The notes below the pieces were generated by a model. That model made no database searches. It was not told where the DNA came from and saw only the letters and a list, made by a program, of their open reading frames with translations. The position numbers and the translations under genes are program-made. 64,000 nt of DNA from Clostridiales bacterium Firm_04. GTDB lineage: Bacteria > Bacillota > Clostridia > Oscillospirales > Ruminococcaceae. The DNA is taken from contig LVAJ01000025.1 of assembly GCA_001603005.1 (NCBI GenBank), forward strand, positions 39,452 through 103,451. The letters are read 5' to 3'. Positions 34,083 through 40,587 of the stretch are shown one piece after another (position 1 is the stretch's first letter; each line of letters begins with the position of its first letter).

Positions 34083-34690
34083 GCTCTGCCCTCCATAAAC
34101 TCTGTGAGTTCATTTCGTTCTGCGGTCAGATGAGCAATTTCTTCCTCAAGATCGTGGATTCTCACAGTCAGCGCAACAACAACCGCAGGCGGTAAGCATT
34201 CAGGGCAGTCCGCCACATCGGTTTCCAATATCTCATCAAAATCAGTTTTCGTTGCATCCGCAGACTTGCTCTCTGCGATCATCTCGTCAACGGCAGCGTC
34301 GAACTCCGGATTGATGATGCCGGGCTTCGGCTTGTCCTCCGCTGCGGGCTGCATGATTTCCTGCTCAGCTTTTGCAAGCTTGGAGATGAGCTGGCTGATA
34401 GCCCCTTTTGTCACACCGTACTGCTTTGCAAGCTCATTCTGCGAGACGCCATCCTTGTGCGCCTGATAAATCGCAGCACGCTGCTGATTTGTTAGTTTCC
34501 CCATTCGGATAGCCTCCATTTTTCTGATTTCATAGATTGCTTCTGTAATCCGTTCATCGCCGAATCGCGTCTTTAGCCGGATGACGCCGAAGTGCGGCTT
34601 TTCTACCGGCTGAATCACGCTGAATACCTTTGTGGCATCCGCAGAAAGCTGCGGAATATCCGGATCACCAATCGGGATCCAATCACTCAC
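34079..34690 (-). CDS. HTH protein with C-terminal coiled coil
   Basis: 203 residues from GTG 34690 (AGGAGG), overlapping the previous stop as GTGA. A Hin/Sigma-like helix-turn-helix is at about residues 65-100 (KLTNQQRAAIYQAHKDG, QNELAKQYGVTKGAISQLI). The C-terminus is a coiled coil (VALTVRIHDLEEEIAHLTAERN). Probably a DNA-binding protein of the early region; target unknown. Confidence 0.65.
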   Translation of the reverse strand: MSDWIPIGDPDIPQLSADATKVFSVIQPVEKPHFGVIRLKTRFGDERITEAIYEIRKMEAIRMGKLTNQQRAAIYQAHKDGVSQNELAKQYGVTKGAISQLISKLAKAEQEIMQPAAEDKPKPGIINPEFDAAVDEMIAESKSADATKTDFDEILETDVADCPECLPPAVVVALTVRIHDLEEEIAHLTAERNELTEFMEGRA

Positions 34691-34881
34691 GGTATCGCCT
34701 CCTGATATTCCTTTGCGGTCATGCCGTAGATCCCGCAAAGCGTGTCCCGCAGTGACGGATCCGGTGCCATGCCACCGCTGAGCTGCCTGTAAATATCCGG
34801 CACGAGTATGCCGGCACGCTCTGCCACCTGCACAGCCGTCAGACCGTGCTCATGCAGCCAGCGTTTCATGTTCGGCGTCAT
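34687..34881 (-). CDS. Small HTH (Cro/C1-type) protein
   Basis: 64 residues from ATG 34881 (AAAGGAG). An XRE-type HTH is seen: MKRWLHEHGLTAVQVAERAGI, DIYRQLSGGMAPDP. It is one of three HTH proteins in the first few early genes and may tune early expression. Confidence 0.65.
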   Translation of the reverse strand: MTPNMKRWLHEHGLTAVQVAERAGILVPDIYRQLSGGMAPDPSLRDTLCGIYGMTAKEYQEAIP

Positions 34882-35149
34882 GTGCTTTCTCCTTTCCGTC
34901 GCCCCAGTCGATGTCGCTCTCATTTACGAGCGTCACCGGTACATTGACGCGCAGGTGCCGCAGCATATCCGCAAGCTGCTCCTGTGCCATCATCTCGGCA
35001 TGGTTTCGCGCCCAGATCCGCAGTCTCTCCTTCTCGTCCCGAAGGATGTCCCGCATGATCGACCTCATGTGCAGGCAGTAAGCAGCTGCTCCGCCGACAG
35101 CACCGCCGCAGACGATCAGCAGACATGCAAGGATCTCACCGTTTGTCAT
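34850..35149 (-). CDS. Small membrane-anchored phage protein
   Basis: 99 residues from ATG 35149 (GGGAGG). An N-terminal membrane helix (EILACLLIVCGGAVGGAAAY) is followed by a basic helical region (RDILRDEKERLRIWARNHAEM). Function unknown. Confidence 0.55.
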   Translation of the reverse strand: MTNGEILACLLIVCGGAVGGAAAYCLHMRSIMRDILRDEKERLRIWARNHAEMMAQEQLADMLRHLRVNVPVTLVNESDIDWGDGKEKAHDAEHETLAA

Positions 35150-35360
35150 TGCCCTGCACCTCCCAAAAAGCGTTCCGGACAGCAAGCGTCATTCCCGTTG
35201 CGAGCACTGCCGATACTTCCTGCCAGTCCTCCGGAGCTGCTGCGGAAATGATCTTCTCGCAAACATGCTGCACGACATGCGCGAGTTCTTCTGCAAGCTC
35301 GTTCGGTGTGCCGAGGCAGGACAGTGCGGTCTGCCCGGACGTTGCTTCAATTTTCAGCAT
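35136..35360 (-). CDS. Small phage protein, function unknown
   Basis: 74 residues beginning MLKIEATSGQTALSCLGTPN; helical, acidic (NELAEELAHVVQHVCEKIIS). It overlaps both neighbours by 7-14 bases, consistent with a real gene in the early operon. Confidence 0.55.
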   Translation of the reverse strand: MLKIEATSGQTALSCLGTPNELAEELAHVVQHVCEKIISAAAPEDWQEVSAVLATGMTLAVRNAFWEVQGNDKR

Positions 35361-35590
35361 ACTGCTGCTCCTTTCTCCGGCGGATCCGGGATCAGGCGGA
35401 CGCCCTGGCAGCGGCTCAGCGGCTCGATTTCCTCCGGATGCTCCGAGAGGTAACGCCCGATCGTCCTGCCGATGTTTTCCGCGATCTTTTTCCGGACACG
35501 CTGCTTTTCTTCCTGCGTGAGCGTTGAAAACTCGATCAGGTTGCCGTCCGCTCCCCTGATGTAACTCACAACTTCCAGTTTCTTTGCCAT
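35354..35590 (-). CDS. Small phage protein, function unknown
   Basis: 78 residues (MAKKLEVVSYIRGADGNLIE...), with the pattern LTQEEKQRVRKKIAENIGRTIGRYLSEH that is common in short early genes of Firmicutes prophages. No function known. Confidence 0.58.
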   Translation of the reverse strand: MAKKLEVVSYIRGADGNLIEFSTLTQEEKQRVRKKIAENIGRTIGRYLSEHPEEIEPLSRCQGVRLIPDPPEKGAAVC

Positions 35591-35641
35591 AAGATCAGCC
35601 CCTTTCTCTGTAGTTTATGCGGGTGATGGCTTGGACGGTGC

Positions 35642-36223
35642 TTATTCATGCGCTTCAATCAGGTTCGCATACGGCATCAGCTCCGGATTCAGCATAATGA
35701 AGTCCGCGACTGCTCTGCGCTTGCCGGAAGCGGAAACTCTTGCAATGGCAAGTTCTGCCTCTGCGATTGCAAGTGCTTCCTGTTTGCGCCGCAGTTCACT
35801 GAGCAGCGCAGCAGTATGCTTTTGTTTGCACTGCTCTGCCGTCAGCGGCTCTTTCGGGGGAGCGGTCGGCAGCTTCGGCGGCAATGCACTCTTGCGGAAG
35901 TAATACTCCACAAGGAAGTCGTAGACCTGCCAAGCCTTGTCCGTGTTCAGGCTCTTGGCGTGCAGCAGTGCGCCGCGCTCTGTCCAGAGATAATAGCGGT
36001 TCACGTTCTTCGGAATCACGACTTCGATTTTTTCTAAGTCGCGTTTCAGAGTGCGGAGCGCATCGCCTGTTACAAGATAGAAATGCTTTCCTTCGATGTA
36101 CCGCCGCTTGTTATTGTGAAAATTCTGCTGAATTGTAATCGCATCCGTTTCGTATTCAGCGGCAAGCTGTGCGGTTGTGAGAACACGCTCTCCTGCGCGT
36201 TCAATGATTTTCGGTAAGTTCAT
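35642..36223 (-). CDS. ORF6N-domain antirepressor-like protein
   Basis: The 193-residue protein has the ORF6N pattern in its N-terminal half: RVLTTAQLAAEYETDAITIQ, NFHNNKRRYIEGKHFYLVTG and YLWTERGALLHAKSLNTDKAW. The C-terminal part is helical and ends at PELMPYANLIEAHE. Related antirepressors inactivate CI-type repressors and drive lytic growth. It is the second early gene, overlapping the Cro-like gene by four bases. Confidence 0.85.
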   Translation of the reverse strand: MNLPKIIERAGERVLTTAQLAAEYETDAITIQQNFHNNKRRYIEGKHFYLVTGDALRTLKRDLEKIEVVIPKNVNRYYLWTERGALLHAKSLNTDKAWQVYDFLVEYYFRKSALPPKLPTAPPKEPLTAEQCKQKHTAALLSELRRKQEALAIAEAELAIARVSASGKRRAVADFIMLNPELMPYANLIEAHE

Positions 36224-36465
36224 GCGGTTTCCTCCTCTTCTGCATCCCGCTTTTGGGACGGCTCAGACAAAAAAATTTGTGCTTTCTCTTTTTCATCTTG
36301 AATTAAAAGTACTTTGCATATTTTGTCAATTTCATTTGTGTCAAAAAAAGAATATCCAAAGATTTTAGCGGAAAGCGTATTGGGCGAAACACCAATAGCA
36401 GCTGCAAGTTGCCCCTGCGTCATCCCAGCTCTAGCGATTGCACTTCGAAGCAAATTCTTGTCCAT
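36220..36465 (-). CDS. Cro-like repressor (XRE family)
   Basis: The 81-residue protein carries a clear HTH (MTQGQLAAAIGVSPNTLSAKI). It is the first gene of the leftward early operon, divergent from the CI-like repressor, and its promoter overlaps the CATCCC/GGGATG operators. It should compete with CI in the lysis-lysogeny choice. Confidence 0.82.
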   Translation of the reverse strand: MDKNLLRSAIARAGMTQGQLAAAIGVSPNTLSAKIFGYSFFDTNEIDKICKVLLIQDEKEKAQIFLSEPSQKRDAEEEETA

Positions 36466-36504
36466 TTTATCACCTCCTTATATTCGCAGCTATTTTTCAA
36501 ACAG

Positions 36505-36522
36505 CATCCCTCTTTCGGGATG
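36505..36522. promoter_or_regulatory. Switch operator O1
   Basis: Perfect palindrome CATCCC-N6-GGGATG, located just downstream of the early -10 box, so a bound repressor would block early transcription. Confidence 0.7.
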
Positions 36523-36527
36523 ATTTG

Positions 36528-36556
36528 ATTATAGCACATGTTTCACTGTTTGTCAA
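36528..36556 (-). promoter_or_regulatory. Early leftward promoter
   Basis: Leftward TTGACA (36551-36556), 17 bases, TATAAT (36528-36533): a full consensus. It drives the Cro-like gene and the early operon, and is flanked by O1 and O2. Confidence 0.85.
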
Positions 36557-36571
36557 CCCTTTTTCGGGATG
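36554..36571. promoter_or_regulatory. Switch operator O2
   Basis: CAACCC-N6-GGGATG, one mismatch from O1, overlapping the -35 box of the early promoter. Confidence 0.65.
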
Positions 36572-36597
36572 TTTTCAAAATTTTTTTGAAAAAGTTA

Positions 36598-36626
36598 TTG
36601 CGTTTTTGGGATGCGCGTGCTATAAT
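36598..36626 (+). promoter_or_regulatory. Repressor promoter with embedded operator half-site
   Basis: Rightward TTGCGT (36598-36603), 17 bases, TATAAT (36621-36626). A third GGGATG half-site lies in the spacer (36608-36613), a position suited to autoregulation of the repressor gene at 36651. Confidence 0.75.
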
Positions 36627-36650
36627 ATGTTATAGAAGGAGGCGATAATA

Positions 36651-37052
36651 ATGTCGAATATACCAAGTGCTTTACTTGATGCAATTAAAAGCAAAGGATT
36701 ATCGTATGCAGAACTTGAACGACTCACAGGAGTATCTAAATCTGCGTTACAAAGATACGCTACTGGTAAAACTAAGAAAATTCCTATAGACGTCATAGAG
36801 AAAGTAGCCAAGGCAACTAATTCTAAAATTTTGCATGACATTGCAGTTGACGAGGATTTTAATCAATTAATAGATGACTTAAAAAGTGTAAATCCCGTTC
36901 GTTCATATCTTGAATATCAATTTGCTACTGAGCAAGAAATCGAACTTGCTTTAACAATAATAAACGAATTGCCAAAATTAAATTATGATGGATTATCTGA
37001 GCTAAAAAAGAACCTTGATATTTATTGTAGATTAGAAGAATATAATAGTTAG
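36651..37052 (+). CDS. CI-like repressor (XRE family), no S24 domain
   Basis: The 133-residue protein begins with an HTH: LLDAIKSKGLSYAELERLTG, SKSALQRYATGKTKKIP. The remaining 70 residues are helical and acidic, without the Ser-Lys peptidase of LexA/CI-type repressors. It has a strong ribosome site (AAGGAGGCGATA). The gene is much AT-richer than its surroundings. As a short repressor without autocleavage it would not respond directly to RecA; antirepression by the ORF6N protein is a likelier induction route. Confidence 0.82.
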   Translation: MSNIPSALLDAIKSKGLSYAELERLTGVSKSALQRYATGKTKKIPIDVIEKVAKATNSKILHDIAVDEDFNQLIDDLKSVNPVRSYLEYQFATEQEIELALTIINELPKLNYDGLSELKKNLDIYCRLEEYNS

Positions 37053-37242
37053 ACATTAAAGGCTCGCTCACAAAAACATCGACTGGCTGAAGTAAACCGA
37101 AGTTTGTCAAGAGCATCCGTGTGAAGATTTTTGCGCATGTTGAAAGCTGTCAACGAAATGTTGACATTCGATTTTTGCTGATTATTGACCTTTTTTCGCA
37201 CGTTTTTAGCATTTTTCTGCATTTTTCTTCGCTTTTCAGCGG
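37053..37242. other. Gene-free stretch between repressor and small-gene operon
   Basis: No gene is seen. A perfect inverted repeat TGTCAAC-GAAAT-GTTGACA lies at 37148-37166 and may bind a regulator; GTTGACA recurs in the -35 at 37242-37248. The rest is T-rich (TTTTTTCGCACGTTTTTAGC and similar). Confidence 0.5.
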
Positions 37243-37271
37243 TTGACATTTTAAGGCGGATGGGCTATAAT
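37243..37271 (+). promoter_or_regulatory. Strong promoter of the small gene-GNAT-integrase operon
   Basis: TTGACA (37243-37248), 17 bases, TATAAT (37266-37271): full consensus. Transcription should start near 37279. Confidence 0.85.
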
Positions 37272-37283
37272 AATATTGACAGA

Positions 37284-37335
37284 GCCCACCACGCATAAGG
37301 CGGAAACGTACTGCGTACCAAGGTGGGCCTTTTTC
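37284..37335 (+). promoter_or_regulatory. Structured leader with terminator-like hairpin
   Basis: GCCCACC (37284-37290) pairs with GGTGGGC (37322-37328) and is followed by CTTTTTC. Inside, ACGCA (37291-37295) pairs with TGCGT (37312-37316). The hairpin begins about five bases after the predicted start, so most transcripts would be about 55 bases unless read-through occurs. It could be an attenuator or a separate small RNA. Confidence 0.6.
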
Positions 37336-37357
37336 TATATTTACAGGAGGTATCATT

Positions 37358-37543
37358 ATGGGAGCATATGCACAGAATTCAAACAACACCTTTCACACCA
37401 ACAGAAAGGTGAATATGACAAGAAAGCGCGGCGGTGCATTGGAACGCCGGATGCAGAAGATTCGCGGCGGGCGGATTATAATCAATCACGAAAATAACAC
37501 GTTCAAGATCGTTCGCAGAGAGGAAACCGAAAATGGACAATAA
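37358..37543 (+). CDS. Small basic protein, candidate antitoxin or recombination directionality factor
   Basis: 61 residues (MGAYAQNSNNTFHTNRKVNM...), rich in Arg and Lys (TRKRGGALERRMQKIRGGR), from ATG 37358 behind AGGAGG. It overlaps the GNAT-like gene by 11 bases and lies two genes before the integrase. Small basic proteins next to serine integrases sometimes set integration versus excision, and small genes overlapping GNAT genes can be antitoxins. The sequence alone decides neither. Confidence 0.6.
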   Translation: MGAYAQNSNNTFHTNRKVNMTRKRGGALERRMQKIRGGRIIINHENNTFKIVRREETENGQ

Positions 37544-38051
37544 AGACTTTCTGACGGTACCATACACGCGAGAACTACAGGAACAGTACGCCAGAAAGTT
37601 TGATTGCGGCAACGATCTGATTTCCGGCATTCTGAAATCGGAAGATTCTCTCCGCGATATGGTCGGCAAAACATATGTTATGCTTGACGAAGAAAGAGGT
37701 CGCATCATCGGATATTACAATATCAGCACAGGCGATCTTGCGGACGGCAGTTACGTCCGCCTGGGTGGTTCCATTTACATCAAGTATTTCGCCGTTGACT
37801 GTGATTATCAAGATACAAAATGGGATGATGATTACATCGCGGATGTGCTTCTCGTTGACTGCATGAACCGTATTATGGAAATCAGGGAACAGTCGGTCGG
37901 ATTTGCATTTGTTACGCTTTCTTCGACCAAGGAAGGACTGCATCTGTACGAAAGAAACGATTTTTTGCTTCTCGAAGATGATATGATCCTTGCACAGGGC
38001 GAAAAAGAAAACGAATGCATCCCGATGTACTTACCGATTGATTATGAATAA
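37533..38051 (+). CDS. GNAT-fold protein with degenerate acetyl-CoA loop
   Basis: The 172-residue protein has a GNAT layout: GRIIGYYNISTGD (beta 2-3), YIKYFAVDCDYQD (beta 4), a helix (ADVLLVDCMNRIMEIRE), FVTLSSTKEGLHLYERNDFLLLE (beta 5 and the C-terminal helix). The expected Q/R-x-x-G-x-G/A loop is replaced by YQDTKWDDDY, so cofactor binding may be changed or lost. It is co-transcribed with the 61-residue protein and the integrase. Possible roles are a toxin, a regulator or a modified acetyltransferase. Confidence 0.68.
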   Translation: MDNKDFLTVPYTRELQEQYARKFDCGNDLISGILKSEDSLRDMVGKTYVMLDEERGRIIGYYNISTGDLADGSYVRLGGSIYIKYFAVDCDYQDTKWDDDYIADVLLVDCMNRIMEIREQSVGFAFVTLSSTKEGLHLYERNDFLLLEDDMILAQGEKENECIPMYLPIDYE

Positions 38052-38066
38052 GATCGTGCAAAAGAA

Positions 38067-38093
38067 CCGCCCGGTGTATGATGCATCGGGCGG
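38067..38093 (+). terminator. Hairpin between GNAT-like gene and integrase
   Basis: CCGCCCG (38067-38073) and CGGGCGG (38087-38093) form a 7-bp stem with a 13-base loop. No T-run follows, so it may reduce rather than stop transcription, or protect mRNA. Confidence 0.4.
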
Positions 38094-38124
38094 AAAGCAT
38101 AATTTACAGAAAGGAGTGCTGCCT

Positions 38125-39546
38125 ATGAAAACCGCTGCGGCATATATCCGTGTATCCACAGAGGATCAGATCGAGTTTTCGCCGGACAGTCAGCTCAAGG
38201 CAATCCGGAAGTACGCGAAGGAGCATGACCTGATCCTCCCGGAAGAGTTCGTTTTCGCGGACGAGGGCATCAGCGGGCGAAAGACCGACAAGCGCGTGCA
38301 GTTCCAGCGCATGATCGGCACGGCCAAGCTGAAGCCGAAGCCCTTTGACGTCATCCTGCTGTGGAAATTCAGCCGGTTCGCCCGGAACCGTGAGGACAGC
38401 ATCGTTTATAAGTCGATGCTGCGCAAGCAATGCGGTATCGAGGTCATCAGCATCTCCGAGCAGCTCAGCGAGGATAAGACCTCGATCCTGATCGAAGCGC
38501 TGATCGAGGCAATGGACGAATACTACAGCCTGAATCTTGCCGAAGAAGTCAAACGCGGCATGTCAGAAAAGTTCTCCCGTGGCGGAGTAGTCTCGCAGCC
38601 GCCGTTCGGCTATCGGATGCAGGACGGCATCTTCTATCCTGACGAGACAGCTGCTCCGATCGTGCAAATGATCTTTGAAGACTACTTGAGCGGCGTTCCT
38701 GTGCGCCAGATCGCGCGCAAGCTCAATGAGATGGGAATTACCTCACGGCATGGCAACCCCTTCGAGAATCGCACGGTAGAGTACATTCTGACGAACCCCG
38801 TTTACATCGGCAAGCTGCGCCGCAGTCTGACCGGCAACCGCTCGGACCGCTACCATGAGCAGGATCAGTGCGTTGACGGTCAGCATCAGCCGATCATCAC
38901 ACAGGAAGTCTTTGACGCTGCGCAGGCAAAGCGAGCCGACACCAAAAAAATGTACAAGAAATACGCCCGGCACGATCAGCCGGTGCAGTTCATGCTCAAG
39001 GGCATGGTCCGCTGCGACAACTGCGGGGGCACGCTGGTCATGTCCTCGACAGGCAAATATCTGCAATGCCACAATTACGGCAGAGGCAAGTGCAAGGTTT
39101 CGCACGCGATCTCAATCACCAAGATCAATGCAGCAGTGCTCGACAAGATTCGCGAGGATCTGGCGGATCCTGATTTTGAATCCCGCGTGATAAAACAAAA
39201 CGTGCCGAAATCGGCTGAATCACCGATCCCGGCACTGATTGAAAAGGAAGAACGCAAGCTGGAGCGCGTCAGAGAAGCATTCGAGGCCGGTATCGACACG
39301 CTGGACGAATACAGGCAGAACAAACAGCGTATCACAGAGCGGCTCTCTGCGCTTCGCACAGAGCTTGCAGAGGTCGCACCGGCACCAGATACCACTGCAT
39401 TCATGGGACGCGTAGAAACGAGCCTAGCAACGCTCACAGACACATGCGCAAGCGAAATCATCAAGAACCAAGTGCTGCGCACCTTCGTCGAACAGATCAT
39501 ATTTATGAAGCCAAGCGGTCGAATTGAGATCGTTTATCATTTGTGA
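38125..39546 (+). CDS. int: Large serine recombinase (prophage integrase)
   Basis: 473 residues from ATG 38125 (GAAAGGAGTG). The resolvase catalytic domain contains AAAYIRVSTEDQ (catalytic Ser11) and FDVILLWKFSRFARNREDS. The recombinase domain follows (PPFGYRMQDGIFYPDETAAP...FENRTVEYILTNPVYIG). The zinc ribbon CDNCGG...LQCHNYGRGKC is at about 297-325, followed by a coiled coil (EKEERKLERVREAFEAG) that typically controls directionality. It sits at the right end of the element, 27 bases from the attachment core. It should cut within the shared GTCCGCC. Confidence 0.95.
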   Translation: MKTAAAYIRVSTEDQIEFSPDSQLKAIRKYAKEHDLILPEEFVFADEGISGRKTDKRVQFQRMIGTAKLKPKPFDVILLWKFSRFARNREDSIVYKSMLRKQCGIEVISISEQLSEDKTSILIEALIEAMDEYYSLNLAEEVKRGMSEKFSRGGVVSQPPFGYRMQDGIFYPDETAAPIVQMIFEDYLSGVPVRQIARKLNEMGITSRHGNPFENRTVEYILTNPVYIGKLRRSLTGNRSDRYHEQDQCVDGQHQPIITQEVFDAAQAKRADTKKMYKKYARHDQPVQFMLKGMVRCDNCGGTLVMSSTGKYLQCHNYGRGKCKVSHAISITKINAAVLDKIREDLADPDFESRVIKQNVPKSAESPIPALIEKEERKLERVREAFEAGIDTLDEYRQNKQRITERLSALRTELAEVAPAPDTTAFMGRVETSLATLTDTCASEIIKNQVLRTFVEQIIFMKPSGRIEIVYHL

Positions 39547-39556
39547 TTCGGATTAT

Positions 39557-39579
39557 ATCTATTTGGTGTTGCGTCCGCC
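39557..39579. other. Attachment core and phage arm, right junction
   Basis: GTCCGCC at 39573-39579, with the phage-side arm ATCTATTTGGTGTTGC at 39557-39572. Together with the left arm (5206-5221) it would form an imperfectly palindromic attP of about 38 bp in the excised circle. Confidence 0.85.
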
Positions 39580-39666
39580 GAGCTGACTCATGATCATCTT
39601 CGCGAGCCGCGCATTCGGGCGGGCGATCTTCACCGGATATTGCAGCGCTTTTTCATACTGAAACAT
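39559..39666 (-). pseudogene. cotJC: cotJC, 5' part (35 codons, ends in prophage DNA)
   Basis: ATG 39666 directly follows the cotJB stop (TGA-ATG), with AAGGAGG upstream. The peptide MFQYEKALQYPVKIARPN...MSQLGG matches the CotJC N-terminus. After Gly-Gly the frame enters prophage DNA and ends with RNTK-stop at 39559. All metal-site residues of CotJC lie in the distant 3' part, so this peptide cannot be active alone. Frame and core position agree with the 3' part for an exact junction. Confidence 0.93.
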
Positions 39667-39951
39667 TCAGTTCGCCTCCTTTTCCCACGGCCACGGCGTA
39701 TTGCTCCACGCAGCCCAGCCGTCCTCTGTCCCGACATGCTGCATCGTCAGCGCGCCGAACCGCTTTGCATAGGCAGCCGCGGCAGCTTCATAGCACTCGC
39801 GGTGCGTCAGGAACGTGTCGAGCGCATTGCGGTCGGTCGGGTGGGTATCGAGATAGAGCGCCAGATCGCGCATCGCAAACTGATTTGCCTGCACAGTGCG
39901 CAGCAGCTCATCCTTTCCCATTGCTTCCAAAGACTTCGACGGCGTCTTCAT
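39667..39951 (-). CDS. cotJB: Spore coat protein CotJB
   Basis: The 94-residue protein has the CotJB form: DELLRTVQANQFAMRDLALYLDTHPTDRNAL, TFLTHRECYEAA, and the ending GWAAWSNTPWPWEKEAN, where the W-P-W-E motif is diagnostic. It overlaps cotJA by 44 bases and its stop touches the cotJC start. In Bacillus the cotJ operon is made in the mother cell and its products enter the inner coat. Confidence 0.92.
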   Translation of the reverse strand: MKTPSKSLEAMGKDELLRTVQANQFAMRDLALYLDTHPTDRNALDTFLTHRECYEAAAAAYAKRFGALTMQHVGTEDGWAAWSNTPWPWEKEAN

Positions 39952-40141
39952 CCTGTGTGCGCCCCCCTTTCCCCATTAAAAACGGCTTCTTCAGAGACGG
40001 AAAAACCGTCCCTGCACGCAGCGCTTCTCTTGCGCCGAGCGGTTCTTCCCAGCACTGAAACGGCACATACGCCATTGCAAGTGTCATTTTCGGCGGGAAT
40101 GTTCCTTCCGGTACGACCGGCAAGGTCTGATCCTGAAGCAT
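39908..40141 (-). CDS. cotJA: Spore coat-associated protein CotJA
   Basis: 77 residues with the CotJA core LAMAYVPFQCWEEPLGAREALRAGTVFPSLKKPFL. A ribosome site AAAGGGGAG precedes ATG 40141. It is the first gene of the operon; a possible sigma-E-like -10 lies at 40193-40200. Confidence 0.9.
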   Translation of the reverse strand: MLQDQTLPVVPEGTFPPKMTLAMAYVPFQCWEEPLGAREALRAGTVFPSLKKPFLMGKGGRTQDEDAVEVFGSNGKG

Positions 40142-40192
40142 GTTTCGCTCCCCTTTCGGCAGGATTTGTAAGGCTTCGGCCTCACATGCTGT

Positions 40193-40200
40193 ATTCTATG
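40193..40200 (-). promoter_or_regulatory. Possible sigma-E-type -10 box upstream of cotJA
   Basis: Leftward CATAGAAT matches the mother-cell sigma-E -10 consensus CATACANT in seven of eight places and would give a leader of about 45 bases. No convincing -35 was found at the right distance, so confidence is low. Confidence 0.3.
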
Positions 40201-40334
40201 CGGCATCGTCCGGTTTCGACACAGCGGGCTGGGAGCCCCCGCCGTCATGCCGAGCTGATCTCCGGCGGGGTTTTCGCGGATCAAGTGAAAAGCATGATAT
40301 GCACCCTTGATTTTTCTTTGGAAAGTATGTTATA

Positions 40335-40441
40335 AGCGGGGAGCCCCCGCGGGCATTTCCCTCCGGGAGCCGGTTTCGCGGACTGTCCCCGCAGTCGGAG
40401 CACACGCCGCGGGGCGGCTTCTCATTCGTGCTTGCTCCCAA
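40335..40441. repeat. Dispersed intergenic repeat, module 1 (copy B)
   Basis: GCGGGGAGCCCCCGC, GGGAGCCGGTTTCGCGGAC, then GCGGCTTCTCATTCGTG...GCTCCC. It lies in the 446-base gap between cotJA and the MORN-type gene; nearest matches are copies C and D. No gene is seen in the gap. Confidence 0.75.
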
Positions 40442-40495
40442 GAAGTAAAACAGCCATTTTTGCATCTTCTTGAAAAAATATGTTTCCTCTCCCGT

Positions 40496-40524
40496 TGCAC
40501 TTTTCGCCATTATATGTTATAATT
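40496..40524 (+). promoter_or_regulatory. Promoter of the first MORN-type gene
   Basis: TTGCAC (40496-40501), 17 bases, TATAAT (40519-40524). The same TTGCAC-17-TATAAT form precedes the GMP synthase gene. Confidence 0.75.
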
Positions 40525-40587
40525 AAAACAGAATATCATGCAGTTCCGACCATGATTCATGCTATTGCTGAGGAGGTCAGAGAATTT

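Larger units (their letters stand above)
5200..39579. mobile_element. Prophage integrated in cotJC (34.4 kb)
   Basis: The element is bounded by GTCCGCC at 5200-5206 and 39573-39579. It carries a serine integrase at its right end, a lysogeny switch, replication genes, a full head-tail-lysis cluster with a large terminase, portal and capsid, and no obviously broken structural gene. Nearly all genes run leftwards from the switch; only the repressor, two small genes and the integrase run rightwards. Gene content is that of a temperate siphovirus with a long tail (tape measure, Dit, tail chaperone frameshift). The circular form would be 34,373 bp. Confidence 0.93.

Noticed and set aside
38098..38106. 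CATAATTTA, an exact match to the sigma-K -10 pattern CATA-N3-TA, just before the integrase gene
   Set aside because: A start from it would fall inside the ribosome site of int and no AC-type -35 is present 16-17 bases upstream, so it is probably chance.
5200..39579. Interpretation of the element as an integrative conjugative element because of PcfJ/PcfK
   Set aside because: There is no relaxase, coupling protein or type IV secretion gene; capsid, terminase, portal, tail and lysis genes are all present.
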